Shown here one piece after another: positions 16,093 through 24,523 of a stretch of 64,000 nucleotides of DNA. The DNA is from Didemnitutus sp047777955 (lineage in GTDB: Bacteria > Verrucomicrobiota > Verrucomicrobiia > Opitutales > Opitutaceae). How positions within the stretch are numbered: the first letter of the stretch is position 1; each line of letters begins with the position of its first letter. A program made the translations under genes and the position numbers. The stretch is from NCBI RefSeq assembly GCF_047777955.1, contig NZ_CP180537.1:1364001-1428000 (forward strand), read 5' to 3'. A model generated the notes under the pieces. The model made no database searches. It was given only the letters and a program-made list of their open reading frames with translations, and was not told where the DNA came from.

Positions 16093-16734
16093 ATGATCAC
16101 TACTCTATTAGGCAAAAAACTCGGGATGACCCAGGTCTACGATGCACAGAACGTGCTCGTGCCGGTCACCGTCGTGGAAGCCGGCCCCTGCCCGGTTGTC
16201 CAAGTCAAGACCGTCGAGACCGACGGTTACAACGCCGTCCAGCTCGGCTTCGGCGCCCAAAAGGCGAAGAACGCGAGCAAGGCCGAAGCCGCCCACGCCA
16301 AGAAGGCCGGCCTCGAAAACACGCCGCGTCTTCTCAACGAAGTCCGCCTCGCCGCCGCTCCCACGGTGAAGCCGGGTGACGTCGTCACCGTCGCCGCCTT
16401 CACCGAAGGCCAGACGATCGACGTCATCGGCATCACGAAGGGCAAGGGCTTCGCCGGCGTCGTGAAGCGCTTCCGTGTCGCGGGCGGTCCCGCCTCGCAC
16501 GGCTCGATGTTCCACCGCCGCATCGGCTCGATCGGCATGCGCCAGACGCCCGGTCGCTCGTGGAAGAACCAGGCGATGCCCGGCCACATGGGCTCGGAGC
16601 AGCGCACGGTGCAGAACCTCAGCGTCGTCAAGATCATCGCCGACAAGAATCTCATCCTCGTGAAGGGTGCGATCCCGGGCGCCAACGGTGACGACGTCAT
16701 CATCCGCGCCGGCAAGAAGGCCAAGAAAGCCTAA
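16093..16734 (+). CDS. rplC: Large ribosomal subunit protein L3
   Basis: L3 binds near the peptidyl transferase centre and starts 50S assembly. The 213-residue protein begins MITTLLGKKLGMTQVYDAQN and contains the loop GSIGMRQTPGRSWKNQAMPG that reaches toward the catalytic centre. Family length is about 209. A purine-rich AAGGAGACTG follows the stop and serves rplD. Confidence 0.97.
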   Translation: MITTLLGKKLGMTQVYDAQNVLVPVTVVEAGPCPVVQVKTVETDGYNAVQLGFGAQKAKNASKAEAAHAKKAGLENTPRLLNEVRLAAAPTVKPGDVVTVAAFTEGQTIDVIGITKGKGFAGVVKRFRVAGGPASHGSMFHRRIGSIGMRQTPGRSWKNQAMPGHMGSEQRTVQNLSVVKIIADKNLILVKGAIPGANGDDVIIRAGKKAKKA

Positions 16735-16749
16735 GGAGACTGAACCACA

Positions 16750-17382
16750 ATGAAGCTCAAAGTTTACAGCTCCGACGCCAGCAAGACCTCCGAAAAGGAG
16801 TTCAACGTCCCGACCTTCGAAGGCGACAAGGGCGTGCAGGCCGTCAAGGAAGTCGTCGTCGCACACCGCGCCAACGCCCGCCAGGGCACCCGCTCCACCA
16901 AGACTCGCGGCGAAGTCCGCGGCGGTGGCAAGAAGCCGTGGAACCAGAAGGGTTCCGGTCGCGCCCGCGCCGGCTCGTCCCGCTCGCCGCTCTGGAGCGG
17001 TGGTGGCGTCGTGTTCGGCCCGAAGCCCCGCGACTTCTCGAAGAAGATCAACAACAAGGTCAAGGCCCTCGCGTTCGCCCGCGCGCTCTTCGATCGCGCC
17101 TCCGCCGGTGAGGTCGAGGTCATCGAGGCGTTCGTTCCCGCCCAGCCGAAGACCAAGCTCATGAACAAGGTCGTCCGCACGATCGCCCCCAAGGGCTCCG
17201 TGCTCCTCGTCGACGCCCCGTTCACCGCCGAGGCCTCGCGCGCCGCGCGCAACCTCGCCCGCGTCTCCCTCACGGAAGCCGCCAAGCTCAACACTCTCGA
17301 TCTCGTCCAATACTCGAAGATCGTCGTCTCCACCAAAGCGATCGAGGCCATCATCGCCCGCGCCAACGGAGGTCAGTCATGA
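16750..17382 (+). CDS. rplD: Large ribosomal subunit protein L4
   Basis: L4 lines the exit tunnel and is the classical repressor of S10 operons. The 210-residue protein has the tunnel loop GEVRGGGKKPWNQKGSGRAR and GGVVFGPKPRDFSKKINNKV. AAGGAG lies 10 bp before the ATG. Its last codons overlap the rplW start by 4 bp (ATGA), implying translational coupling. Confidence 0.97.
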   Translation: MKLKVYSSDASKTSEKEFNVPTFEGDKGVQAVKEVVVAHRANARQGTRSTKTRGEVRGGGKKPWNQKGSGRARAGSSRSPLWSGGGVVFGPKPRDFSKKINNKVKALAFARALFDRASAGEVEVIEAFVPAQPKTKLMNKVVRTIAPKGSVLLVDAPFTAEASRAARNLARVSLTEAAKLNTLDLVQYSKIVVSTKAIEAIIARANGGQS

Positions 17383-17663
17383 TCAGCGCCGATAAAGTTC
17401 TCAAAAACATGCGCCTGACGGAGAAGGCTTCCAAGCTCTCCTCCAACTACGGCCAATACACGTTCGAGGTCTATCCCTCGGCCACGAAGCACACCGTGCG
17501 CGAAGCCGTCGAGGCGACCTTCAAGGTCACCGTCACGCGCGTGAACATCCAAAACATCAAGGGCAAGCCGAAGCGTTCCCGCACGGGCCGCCCGACGCAG
17601 AAGTCCGACAGCAAGCGCGCCATCGTCACCCTCAAGCAGGGCGACAAGATCGAGCTCGTCTGA
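17379..17663 (+). CDS. rplW: Large ribosomal subunit protein L23
   Basis: L23 sits at the tunnel exit and docks trigger factor and SRP. The 94-residue protein has MRLTEKASKLSSNYGQYTFE, FKVTVTRVNIQNIKGKPKR and a basic C-terminal half. GGAGG lies within the end of rplD, upstream of the overlapping ATG. Confidence 0.95.
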   Translation: MISADKVLKNMRLTEKASKLSSNYGQYTFEVYPSATKHTVREAVEATFKVTVTRVNIQNIKGKPKRSRTGRPTQKSDSKRAIVTLKQGDKIELV

Positions 17664-17676
17664 GGAAACACCCGCC

Positions 17677-18543
17677 ATGGCTATCAAAACTTTCCGTCCT
17701 CTCACCGCCGCGCTTCGCTTCACCGAGCTGAACCGCCCGGAGGAGATCTCCACGAAGCGCCCCGAGCGCTCCCTGGTCGAGTCCAAGAACAAGACCGGCG
17801 GTCGCAACACCTACGGCCGCATCACGTCGCGCCGTCGCGGCGGCGGCCACAAGAAGCTCTACCGCGTCGTCGACTTCAAGCGCGCCAAGCTCGACATCCC
17901 GGCGAAGGTCCAGGCGATCGAATACGATCCCAACCGCTCCGCCCTCCTCGCGCTCCTCGCCTACGTCGACGGCTCCAAGACCTACATCATCGCCCCGAAG
18001 GGCCTGAAGGTCGGTGACACGATCTACAGCGCGCTGAAGACCGACACCAACGACTACCGTCCGGGCAACAGCTTCCCGCTGGGCGTCATTCCCGCGGCCA
18101 CGAAAGTGCACGCGGTCGAACTGCTCCCCGGTCGCGGCGCCCAGCTCGCCCGCTCCGCCGGCACGTCCGTCGAACTCGTCGCCGTCGAGAACGGCATGGC
18201 GCAGCTCAAGCTGGCCTCCGGCGAGACCCGCCTGGTGAACGCCAACTGCCGCGCCACCATCGGCGAGGTCGGCAACGAAGACCACAGCAAGCGCAAGCTC
18301 GGCAAGGCCGGCCGCAACCGCTGGCTCGGTCGCCGCCCGCGCGTCCGCGGTATGGCTATGAACCCGGTCGACCACCCCAACGGTGGCGGTCAGGGCAAGT
18401 CCAAGGGTGGTGGCGGTCGCCAGCACCTCGTGTCGCCGTGGGGCCAGCTCGCGAAGGGTTTCCCGACGCGCCGCCGCTCCAAGCCGTCCAACTCCCTCAT
18501 CCTTACCCGCAAGAACGGCCGTCCGCCGCGCGGCAAGAAGTAA
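17677..18543 (+). CDS. rplB: Large ribosomal subunit protein L2
   Basis: L2 is a core 50S protein needed for subunit joining and peptidyl transfer. The 288-residue protein (E. coli 273) contains NTYGRITSRRRGGGHKKLYR and VRGMAMNPVDHPNGGG. The functionally important aspartate-histidine pair (DH in VDHP) is kept, although the following position, usually His, is Asn. The C-terminal PTRRRSKPSNSLILTRKNG is typical. GAGGAAAC serves as ribosome binding site. Confidence 0.97.
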   Translation: MAIKTFRPLTAALRFTELNRPEEISTKRPERSLVESKNKTGGRNTYGRITSRRRGGGHKKLYRVVDFKRAKLDIPAKVQAIEYDPNRSALLALLAYVDGSKTYIIAPKGLKVGDTIYSALKTDTNDYRPGNSFPLGVIPAATKVHAVELLPGRGAQLARSAGTSVELVAVENGMAQLKLASGETRLVNANCRATIGEVGNEDHSKRKLGKAGRNRWLGRRPRVRGMAMNPVDHPNGGGQGKSKGGGGRQHLVSPWGQLAKGFPTRRRSKPSNSLILTRKNGRPPRGKK

Positions 18544-18565
18544 ACCAACTTAACGACTACCCAAC

Positions 18566-18844
18566 ATGGCTCGTTCCATCAAAAAAGGTTTCTTCGTCGA
18601 CTACCACCTGCTCGAGAAAATCGAGAAGGCGGCCAAGTCCAGCGGTGCGCGCAAGCCCATCCAGACCTGGAGCCGGCGCTCGACCATCACGCCCGACTTC
18701 GTCGGCCACACCTTCAACGTTCACAACGGCAAGGCCTTCATCGCGGTGTATGTCACCGAGAACATGGTCGGCCACAAGCTCGGCGAGTTCGCCCCCACGC
18801 GCATCTTCAAGGCGCACGGCGGCATGACCCGCAAGGAAATCTAA
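18566..18844 (+). CDS. rpsS: Small ribosomal subunit protein S19
   Basis: S19 is a 30S head protein near the A-site finger. The 92 residues match family length exactly, with MARSIKKGFFVDYHLLEKIE, IQTWSRRSTITPDFVGHTF and HKLGEFAPTRIFKAHGG. Confidence 0.97.
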   Translation: MARSIKKGFFVDYHLLEKIEKAAKSSGARKPIQTWSRRSTITPDFVGHTFNVHNGKAFIAVYVTENMVGHKLGEFAPTRIFKAHGGMTRKEI

Positions 18845-18881
18845 CCTGCGCGCGTAGCCGAAACCCGAACCCGAACCGAAA

Positions 18882-19220
18882 ATGGAAATCCAAGCTCTCA
18901 CCAAATACGCGCGCATGTCGCCGAAGAAGGTGCGCGAGGTCGCCAACGAGATCCAGGGCCGCTCCGTGCCCGAGGCCACCGACCTCCTCTCCCTCATTCC
19001 GCGCAAGTCCGCCCGCCTCCTCGCCAAGACGCTCAAGAGCGCCGTCGCGAACGCGGAAAACAACCACAACCTCTCGGCCGACAAGCTCGTCGTCCACCGC
19101 GCCCTCGTCGAGTGCGGCCCGGTCCTGAAGCGCTTCAAGGCCGGCGCCCGCGGCTCGGCCAAGCCGCGCGTCAAGCGCATGTCGCACCTCCGCATCGTCC
19201 TCTCGGACAGCAAAGCCTAA
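18882..19220 (+). CDS. rplV: Large ribosomal subunit protein L22
   Basis: L22 lines the exit tunnel and forms part of the macrolide constriction. The 112-residue protein has TKYARMSPKKVREVANEIQG, the helix LAKTLKSAVANAENNH and the tunnel hairpin near KRFKAGARGSAKPRVKRMSH. Length is close to the usual 110. Confidence 0.96.
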   Translation: MEIQALTKYARMSPKKVREVANEIQGRSVPEATDLLSLIPRKSARLLAKTLKSAVANAENNHNLSADKLVVHRALVECGPVLKRFKAGARGSAKPRVKRMSHLRIVLSDSKA

Positions 19221-19232
19221 CCACTCACTGTT

Positions 19233-19862
19233 ATGGGACAAAAAACCAACCCTACCGGTTTCCGCCTCGCCGTCCGCCGCAACTGGCAATCCCGCTGGTT
19301 CGCCCGCAAGAAGGACTTCGCCAAGCTCCTCCACGAAGACCAGGTCATCCGTGACACGCTCATGGAGAAGCTCAAGCAGGCGTCCGTGCCGCGCATCTTC
19401 ATCGAGCGCGCCGGCAACCGCGTCCGCGTCAAGATCTTCACCGCCCGCCCCGGCATCGTCATCGGCAAGAAGGGCCAGGAGGTCGAGAACATGAAGGTCG
19501 CCCTCGGCAAGCTCACCGGCAAGGAAGTCCTCCTCGACATCCAGGAAGTGAAGAAGCCCGAGATCGAGGCGCAGCTCGTCGCCGAGAACGTCGCGCTCCA
19601 GCTCGAGCGCCGCGTCGCCTTCCGCCGCGCGATCAAGAAGTCGGTCCAGATGGCCATGAGCCTCGGCGCCGACGGCATCAAGATCCAGTGCTCGGGCCGC
19701 CTTGGCGGCGCCGACATCGCGCGCCGCGAATGGCAGCGCCAGGGCCGCATCCCGCTCCACACCCTCCGCGAGAACATCGATTACGGATTCGCCGAAGCCC
19801 GCACCGTCTGGGGCAAGATCGGCGTGAAGTGCTGGATCTGCAAAAAGGACGAATCCAACTAA
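19233..19862 (+). CDS. rpsC: Small ribosomal subunit protein S3
   Basis: S3 forms part of the mRNA entry channel. The 209-residue protein has MGQKTNPTGFRLAVRRNWQS, a KH domain with RPGIVIGKKGQEVE, and SGRLGGADIARREWQRQGRI followed by YGFAEARTVWGKIGVKCWI. It lacks the long C-terminal tail seen in E. coli (233 residues), as in many bacteria. Confidence 0.97.
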   Translation: MGQKTNPTGFRLAVRRNWQSRWFARKKDFAKLLHEDQVIRDTLMEKLKQASVPRIFIERAGNRVRVKIFTARPGIVIGKKGQEVENMKVALGKLTGKEVLLDIQEVKKPEIEAQLVAENVALQLERRVAFRRAIKKSVQMAMSLGADGIKIQCSGRLGGADIARREWQRQGRIPLHTLRENIDYGFAEARTVWGKIGVKCWICKKDESN

Positions 19863-19906
19863 ACCGCGCTGCGCGCTCCGCTCGCAGCACCTAGCTACTC
19901 AAAGCC

Positions 19907-20329
19907 ATGGCTCTCCAACCTTCCCGCACCAAATATCGCAAATCGATGAAGGGCTCCCGCGCTGGCAATGCCAAGCGCGGCAACACGCTCGCCTTCGGTG
20001 AATTTGGCCTGCAGTCCCTCTCCCGCGGTCCCATGACCGGCCGTCAGATCGAGGCCGCCCGCGTCACCATCGCCCGCCACCTCAAGCGCAAGGGCAAGCT
20101 CTGGATCCGCGTGTTCCCGCACAAGCCGGTCACGAAGAAGCCCGCCGAAGTGCGCATGGGCCAGGGCAAGGGCCCGGTCGAATACTACACCGCGACGATC
20201 AAGCCCGGCGCGGTCCTCTTCGAACTCGCCGGCGTTCCCGCCACCGTCGCCAAGGAGGCCTTCCGCCTCGCCGACGCCAAGCTGCCCTTCCGCTGCCGCT
20301 TCATCGCGCGCGAAGGCGTGGCCGTCTAA
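19907..20329 (+). CDS. rplP: Large ribosomal subunit protein L16
   Basis: L16 organises the A-site region of 23S rRNA. The 140-residue protein shows RTKYRKSMKGSRAGNAKRGN, ITARQIEAAR-like GRQIEAARVTIARHLKRKGK, and VRMGQGKGPVEYYTATIKPG. Length and order (rpsC-rplP-rpmC) are standard. Confidence 0.96.
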   Translation: MALQPSRTKYRKSMKGSRAGNAKRGNTLAFGEFGLQSLSRGPMTGRQIEAARVTIARHLKRKGKLWIRVFPHKPVTKKPAEVRMGQGKGPVEYYTATIKPGAVLFELAGVPATVAKEAFRLADAKLPFRCRFIAREGVAV

Positions 20330-20348
20330 CCTCAGGAGACCGTCCATC

Positions 20349-20555
20349 ATGACTTCCAAGGAAATCCGCGAACTCTCGCCCGCCGAGATCACCACCAAGC
20401 TCCGCAGCACCCGCGACGAGCTCCTCCAGCTCCGCCTGCGCAAGCACACCGGCCAGGTCGAGAAGCCGCACACGATCCGCGCTCTCCGCAAGGACATCGC
20501 GCGCCTCGAGACCATCCTCACCGAGAAGAAATCCAAGAAGACCGCCGCTGCCTAA
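20349..20555 (+). CDS. rpmC: Large ribosomal subunit protein L29
   Basis: L29 is a small helical hairpin at the tunnel exit beside L23. The 68-residue protein has EIRELSPAEITTKLRSTRDE and LRLRKHTGQVEKPHTIRALR, followed by RKDIARLETILTEKK. CAGGAGAC precedes the ATG. Family length is 60-70. Confidence 0.95.
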   Translation: MTSKEIRELSPAEITTKLRSTRDELLQLRLRKHTGQVEKPHTIRALRKDIARLETILTEKKSKKTAAA

Positions 20556-20578
20556 GGCGCGCGTAACCGCTCAAGACC

Positions 20579-20944
20579 ATGTCTACTCACGCACGTCACG
20601 CCGCCCGCAAGACCGAAGTCGGTTTTGTCACCTCCAAGATGGGCGACAAATCCGTCAAGGTCACCGTCCCCTACAAGACGCCGCACCCGCTCTACGGGAA
20701 GGTCATCAATCGCAAGACCGTCCTCCACGTCCACGACGAGAAGAACGAGTCCAAGGTCGGCGACAAGGTCGAGGTCATGGAGACCCGCCCGATCAGCCGC
20801 CTGAAGCGCTGGCGCGTCGTCCGCGTCGTCGAAGCCGCCGTGCAGCCGATCGGCGCCGCCGTCTCCGAGACCGACGTTGCCGCCGTCGTCCCCACCAAGA
20901 CCACCAAGGCCAACGCGTCCGCCGCCGCGGCCCCGAAAGCCTAA
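20579..20944 (+). CDS. rpsQ: Small ribosomal subunit protein S17 with C-terminal extension
   Basis: S17 is a primary 16S-binding protein of the OB-fold type. The core (about residues 10-85) has VGFVTSKMGDKSVKVTVPYK, HPLYGKVINRKTVLHVHDE and KVGDKVEVMETRPISRLKRW. About 35 further residues rich in Ala, Val and Thr follow (ending NASAAAAPKA), making 121 residues against 84 in E. coli. The tail is low complexity and probably disordered. Confidence 0.94.
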   Translation: MSTHARHAARKTEVGFVTSKMGDKSVKVTVPYKTPHPLYGKVINRKTVLHVHDEKNESKVGDKVEVMETRPISRLKRWRVVRVVEAAVQPIGAAVSETDVAAVVPTKTTKANASAAAAPKA

Positions 20945-20965
20945 CCGCACCAGGAGAACACCACC

Positions 20966-21331
20966 ATGATCCAGATGCGTTCCATTCTCGACATCGCCGA
21001 TAACACCGGCGCGCGCCGCGCGTCCATGATCGGTCGTATCGGCCAGAACACCCGCTACGCCCACGTCGGCGACATCATCACCGTCAACATCAAGGAGAGC
21101 AGCACCGACGCCACGGTGAAGAAGGGTGAGGTCCACAAGGCCGTCATCGTTCGCACCAAGGCGCCCCTCCGTCGCGCCGACGGCAGCTACCTCCGCTTCG
21201 ACAGCAACGCGATCGTCATCATCGGCGAAGACGGCAACCCGAAGGGCACCCGCATCTTCGGCCCCGTCGCCCGCGAGCTCCGCGCGAAGAACTACATGAA
21301 GATCATCTCCCTCGCCCCGGAGGTCCTCTGA
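20966..21331 (+). CDS. rplN: Large ribosomal subunit protein L14
   Basis: L14 lies at the subunit interface (bridges B5/B8). The 121-residue protein contains RSILDIADNTGARRASMIG, KKGEVHKAVIVRTKAPLRRA and NPKGTRIFGPVARELRAKNY. CAGGAGAAC provides the ribosome binding site. rplX follows after 2 bp. Confidence 0.96.
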   Translation: MIQMRSILDIADNTGARRASMIGRIGQNTRYAHVGDIITVNIKESSTDATVKKGEVHKAVIVRTKAPLRRADGSYLRFDSNAIVIIGEDGNPKGTRIFGPVARELRAKNYMKIISLAPEVL

Positions 21332-21333
21332 CC

Positions 21334-21612
21334 ATGCAAAAATTCCACATCAAGAAGAACGACCAGGTCGTCGTCATCTCCGGCTCCCACAAGGGCAAGT
21401 CCGGCAAGGTCCTCGAGGTCCTCGCGGCCAAGAACCGCGCGGTCGTCGAAGGCGTCGCGATGATCAAGAAGCACCTGAAGAAGTCGCAGGAAAATCCTCA
21501 GGGCAAGATCGCCGAGCGCGAAGGTTCGATCCACGTCTCGAACCTCATGCTCCAAACCCGCTTCGACGCCTCGAAGAAGCGCGCCAAGAAAACCGAAGCC
21601 AAGAAGGCCTAA
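21334..21612 (+). CDS. rplX: Large ribosomal subunit protein L24
   Basis: L24 is an assembly initiator with a KOW motif. The 92-residue protein begins MQKFHIKKNDQVVVISGSHK and continues GKSGKVLEVLAAKNRAVVEG; the C-terminal part has EREGSIHVSNLML and a lysine-rich tail. Only 2 bp separate it from rplN. Confidence 0.95.
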   Translation: MQKFHIKKNDQVVVISGSHKGKSGKVLEVLAAKNRAVVEGVAMIKKHLKKSQENPQGKIAEREGSIHVSNLMLQTRFDASKKRAKKTEAKKA

Positions 21613-21655
21613 CGCCTCTCACTAATTCGCCCGCTTGGAAACCGGGCACCCGAAA

Positions 21656-22231
21656 ATGAGCAAAGATAACGTCCCGCCTCTCAAGAAAGTCTATTTCGAG
21701 CAAGTCGTGCCCGCCCTCATGGCGTCGCGCAGTTACAAGAACAAGCACCAGGTTCCGAAGCTCGAGAAGATCGTGCTGAACACCGGCATCGGCGCCGATG
21801 CCGACAAGAACATGATCGCCGACACCGCGCGCGACATGGCCCTGATCGCCGGCCAGAAGCCGCTCCTCAACAAGTCCCGCAAGGCCATCGCCAACTTCAA
21901 GCTGAAGCAGGGCCAGGTCGTCGGCTGCAGCGTCACGCTCCGCGGCGACAACATGTGGCACTTCCTCATGCGCCTCCTCGCGGTCGCGCTGCCCACCATC
22001 CGCGACTTCCGCGGCGTGCCGAACAAGCTCGACGGCCAGGGCAACTACAACATCGGCATCGCCGACTTCACCATCTTCCCCGAGATCTCCGTCGAGAGCG
22101 CCAAGCGCCACATGGGTCTCGACATCACCCTCGTCACCTCGGCCACGACCGACGACGAGGCCCGCGAGCTCCTCAAGCTCCTCGGCATGCCGTTCCGCCG
22201 CACCGAGCAGGCCGCCGCCAAAACCGCCTAA
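21656..22231 (+). CDS. rplE: Large ribosomal subunit protein L5
   Basis: L5 binds 5S rRNA and contacts P-site tRNA. ATG 21656 gives 191 residues (MSKDNVPPLKKVYFEQVVPA); an in-frame TTG at 21635 is less likely. Conserved parts are PKLEKIVLNTGIGADADKN, GCSVTLRGDNMWHFLMRLL and GNYNIGIADFTIFPEI. It is slightly longer than E. coli L5 (179) at both ends. Confidence 0.96.
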   Translation: MSKDNVPPLKKVYFEQVVPALMASRSYKNKHQVPKLEKIVLNTGIGADADKNMIADTARDMALIAGQKPLLNKSRKAIANFKLKQGQVVGCSVTLRGDNMWHFLMRLLAVALPTIRDFRGVPNKLDGQGNYNIGIADFTIFPEISVESAKRHMGLDITLVTSATTDDEARELLKLLGMPFRRTEQAAAKTA

Positions 22232-22243
22232 CCTTTCCGCACC

Positions 22244-22549
22244 ATGCCGAAGACCTCCGCCATCGAGCGCAACAAGAAGCGCATCAAGCTCGCCGACAAG
22301 TTCGCCGCCAAGCGCGCCGAGCTGAAGGCCATCCTCGCCAATCCCGCCACCACCGACGAGGAGTTCTACGCCGCGCAGAAGAAGCTCCAGAAGCTTCCCC
22401 GCAACTCCGCCAAGGAGCGCATCCGCAACCGTTGCTCGCTCAGCGGCCGCCCGCGCGGCTTCAAGCGCAAGTATGGCGTCTCCCGTCTGACCTTCCGCGA
22501 GCTCGCGCTCGCCGGCAAGATCCCCGGCGTCACCAAGTCCTCCTGGTAA
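22244..22549 (+). CDS. rpsN: Small ribosomal subunit protein S14, zinc-free long form
   Basis: S14 completes the 30S head. The 101-residue protein is the long form without zinc: it has RNRCSLSGRPRGFKRKYGVS and ends LAGKIPGVTKSSW, with only a single cysteine in place of two CxxC pairs. The N-terminal half is helical and lysine-rich. Gene order rplE-rpsN-rpsH is standard. Confidence 0.96.
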   Translation: MPKTSAIERNKKRIKLADKFAAKRAELKAILANPATTDEEFYAAQKKLQKLPRNSAKERIRNRCSLSGRPRGFKRKYGVSRLTFRELALAGKIPGVTKSSW

Positions 22550-22609
22550 ACCCTTTGGCCCACGGGGGTCGGATATGACCCGCGCGGCCCATTCCAACCG
22601 CATCCATCC

Positions 22610-23002
22610 ATGACCGATCCGATCAGTGATTTCCTGACCCGCCTTCGCAACGCGTCGAAGGCCGGCCAGTCCCAGTGCGTCGCCCCGCACTCCAAGATGA
22701 AGGAGAGTCTCGCGACGATCCTCAAAGCCGAAGGCTTCGTCCGCGACGTCACCACCGGCACCGACGAGCGCGGCCACAAGACCCTCGTCGTCGCCCTCAA
22801 ATACGTCGACAACACCCCGGTCATCACCGGCCTCAAGCGTGAGTCGACCCCGGGCCGCCGCGTCTACTTCAGCTACACCGACCTCCCGCGCGTCCTCAAC
22901 GGCCTCGGCATGGCCATCGTCTCGACGTCCAAGGGCCTCATGAAGGACCAGGACGCCCGCCGCAACAAGCTCGGTGGCGAGCTCGTCTGCACCGTCTGGT
23001 AA
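22610..23002 (+). CDS. rpsH: Small ribosomal subunit protein S8
   Basis: S8 is a primary 16S-binding protein and the spc-operon repressor in E. coli. The 130 residues match family length: MTDPISDFLTRLRNASKAGQ, LKRESTPGRRVYFSYTDLPR and GMAIVSTSKGLMKDQDARR. GGAGC at the end serves the next gene. Confidence 0.97.
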   Translation: MTDPISDFLTRLRNASKAGQSQCVAPHSKMKESLATILKAEGFVRDVTTGTDERGHKTLVVALKYVDNTPVITGLKRESTPGRRVYFSYTDLPRVLNGLGMAIVSTSKGLMKDQDARRNKLGGELVCTVW

Positions 23003-23016
23003 GGAGCACCCGCACC

Positions 23017-23562
23017 ATGAGCAGAATTGGCAAACAACCCGTTCAGATCCCCGACAAGGTCAAGATCGACATCAAGGGCACCACGGTGTCCGTCGACGGC
23101 CCCAAGGGCAAAGTTTCCAAGACCTTCGCGCCCGTCGTGAAGATCGAGAAGAAGGACAACACCATCGTTGTCGCCCCCACCGAGGAGACCCGTTTCTCCA
23201 AGGCCATGTATGGCACCGCTCGCTCGGTCATCGCCGGCATGGTCAAGGGCGCCGCGGTCGGCTACGCGAAGGAGCTCGAGATCCAGGGCGTCGGCTTCAA
23301 GGCCGCGCTCAAGGGCAAGCAGCTCGATCTCTCGCTCGGCTACTCGCACCAGATCCTCCACGACATCCCCGAGGGCATCAAGGTCACCGTCACCGACGGC
23401 ACCAAGCTCAAGGTCGAAGGCGCCGACAAACAGCTCGTCGGCCAGGTCACGTCCGAAATCCGCGCCTACTACCCGCCCGAGCCTTACAAGGGCAAGGGTG
23501 TCCGCCTCGTCGGCGAGTTCGCCGAGCGCGTCCGCCGCAAGGAAGGCAAGACCGTCGCCTAA
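23017..23562 (+). CDS. rplF: Large ribosomal subunit protein L6
   Basis: L6 lies near the sarcin-ricin loop. The 181-residue protein starts MSRIGKQPVQIPDKVKIDIK and has the second repeat with LELQGVGFKA-like ELEIQGVGFKAALKG, plus the signature PEPYKGKGVRLVGEF. AAGGAGCACC precedes the ATG. Confidence 0.97.
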   Translation: MSRIGKQPVQIPDKVKIDIKGTTVSVDGPKGKVSKTFAPVVKIEKKDNTIVVAPTEETRFSKAMYGTARSVIAGMVKGAAVGYAKELEIQGVGFKAALKGKQLDLSLGYSHQILHDIPEGIKVTVTDGTKLKVEGADKQLVGQVTSEIRAYYPPEPYKGKGVRLVGEFAERVRRKEGKTVA

Positions 23563-23589
23563 CGCCACCACCCGAAAGGCCGCATAACC

Positions 23590-23955
23590 ATGTCCAATAC
23601 GATTCAGAAAGCCATTCTGCTGCAGAAGCGCAAATGGCGCATCCGCAAGACCGTCGTCGGCACCGCCGCTCGTCCGCGTCTCTCCGTCAAGTTCTCCGGC
23701 AAGCACATCTACGCGCAGGCCATCGACGACGCCGCCGGCAAGACCCTCGTGTTCCTCTCCACGCTCGACGCCGACGTGAAGAAGCAGAACGCCAAGGGCA
23801 ATGTCTCCGGCGCCAAGCTCGTCGGCAGCGCCTTTGCCGCCAAGGCCAAGGCCGCCGGCATCACCGCCGTGGTGTTCGACCGCAACGGTCGCCGCTTCCA
23901 CGGCCGCGTCAAAACCTTCGCCGACGCCGCGCGCGAAGGCGGTCTCCAATTCTAA
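23590..23955 (+). CDS. rplR: Large ribosomal subunit protein L18
   Basis: L18 binds 5S rRNA together with L5. The 121-residue protein has RPRLSVKFSGKHIYAQAIDD, a central GKTLVFLSTLD and the C-terminal VVFDRNGRRFHGRVKTFADA typical of the family. Confidence 0.96.
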   Translation: MSNTIQKAILLQKRKWRIRKTVVGTAARPRLSVKFSGKHIYAQAIDDAAGKTLVFLSTLDADVKKQNAKGNVSGAKLVGSAFAAKAKAAGITAVVFDRNGRRFHGRVKTFADAAREGGLQF

Positions 23956-23964
23956 ACACCGCCC

Positions 23965-24471
23965 ATGGCTAACAACAACAGGTCCTATTCCGCCAACTCG
24001 CCCGCCGACGGCGCCGAGTCCGGCATGATCGAGAAGGTCGTCTACATCAACCGCTGCGCCAAGGTGGTGAAGGGTGGTCGTCGTTTCAGCTTCTCCGCCC
24101 TCGCCGTCGTCGGCGACGGCAAGGGCAACGTCGGCATCGGCTACGGCAAGGCGAACGAAGTTCCGGACGCCATCAAGAAGTCGACCGAAGCCGCCAAGAA
24201 GCGCCTCTACCCGGTCAAGCTCCGCGGCGACACCATCCCGCACGAGGTCCTCGGCCAATACGACGGCGGCAAGGTGTTCCTCCGCCCGGCCACGCCCGGC
24301 ACCGGCCTCATCGCCGGTGGCGGCGTCCGCGCCGTCCTCGAAGCGGCCGGCGTGAAGAACGTCCTTACGAAGTCGATGGGTTCCAAGAACCACATCGCCG
24401 TCGTGCACGCCACGTTCAACGGCCTCCGCAAGCTCCGCATGGCGGAAGACTTCAAGGCCGCGCGCGCCTGA
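23965..24471 (+). CDS. rpsE: Small ribosomal subunit protein S5
   Basis: S5 acts in mRNA helicase activity and decoding accuracy. The 168-residue protein has MIEKVVYINRCAKVVKGGRR, FSALAVVGDGKGNVGIGYGK and the C-terminal GGGVRAVLEAAGVKNVLTKS. rpmD (L30), which normally follows, is missing; a strong hairpin occupies the gap before rplO. Confidence 0.97.
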   Translation: MANNNRSYSANSPADGAESGMIEKVVYINRCAKVVKGGRRFSFSALAVVGDGKGNVGIGYGKANEVPDAIKKSTEAAKKRLYPVKLRGDTIPHEVLGQYDGGKVFLRPATPGTGLIAGGGVRAVLEAAGVKNVLTKSMGSKNHIAVVHATFNGLRKLRMAEDFKAARA

Positions 24472-24488
24472 TCGAAAAACTAATCCGA

Positions 24489-24523
24489 GTCGCCCTTCGC
24501 CGGAGTAGGCGAGGGGCGGCGAC
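24489..24523 (+). other. Strong hairpin in the slot where rpmD would lie
   Basis: GTCGCC (24489-24494) pairs with GGCGAC (24518-24523), and TCGCC (24497-24501) pairs with GGCGA (24508-24512) around a 6-nt loop, with C/G-rich pairing between the two helices. No T-run follows. The 74-bp gap contains no ORF for L30. A processing or translational control role is inferred. Confidence 0.45.

Noticed and set aside
22550..22609. Possible regulatory hairpin before rpsH (S8 operator-like)
   Set aside because: Only a short GGGTC/GACCC stem is visible, without the features of the known S8 target; too weak to list.
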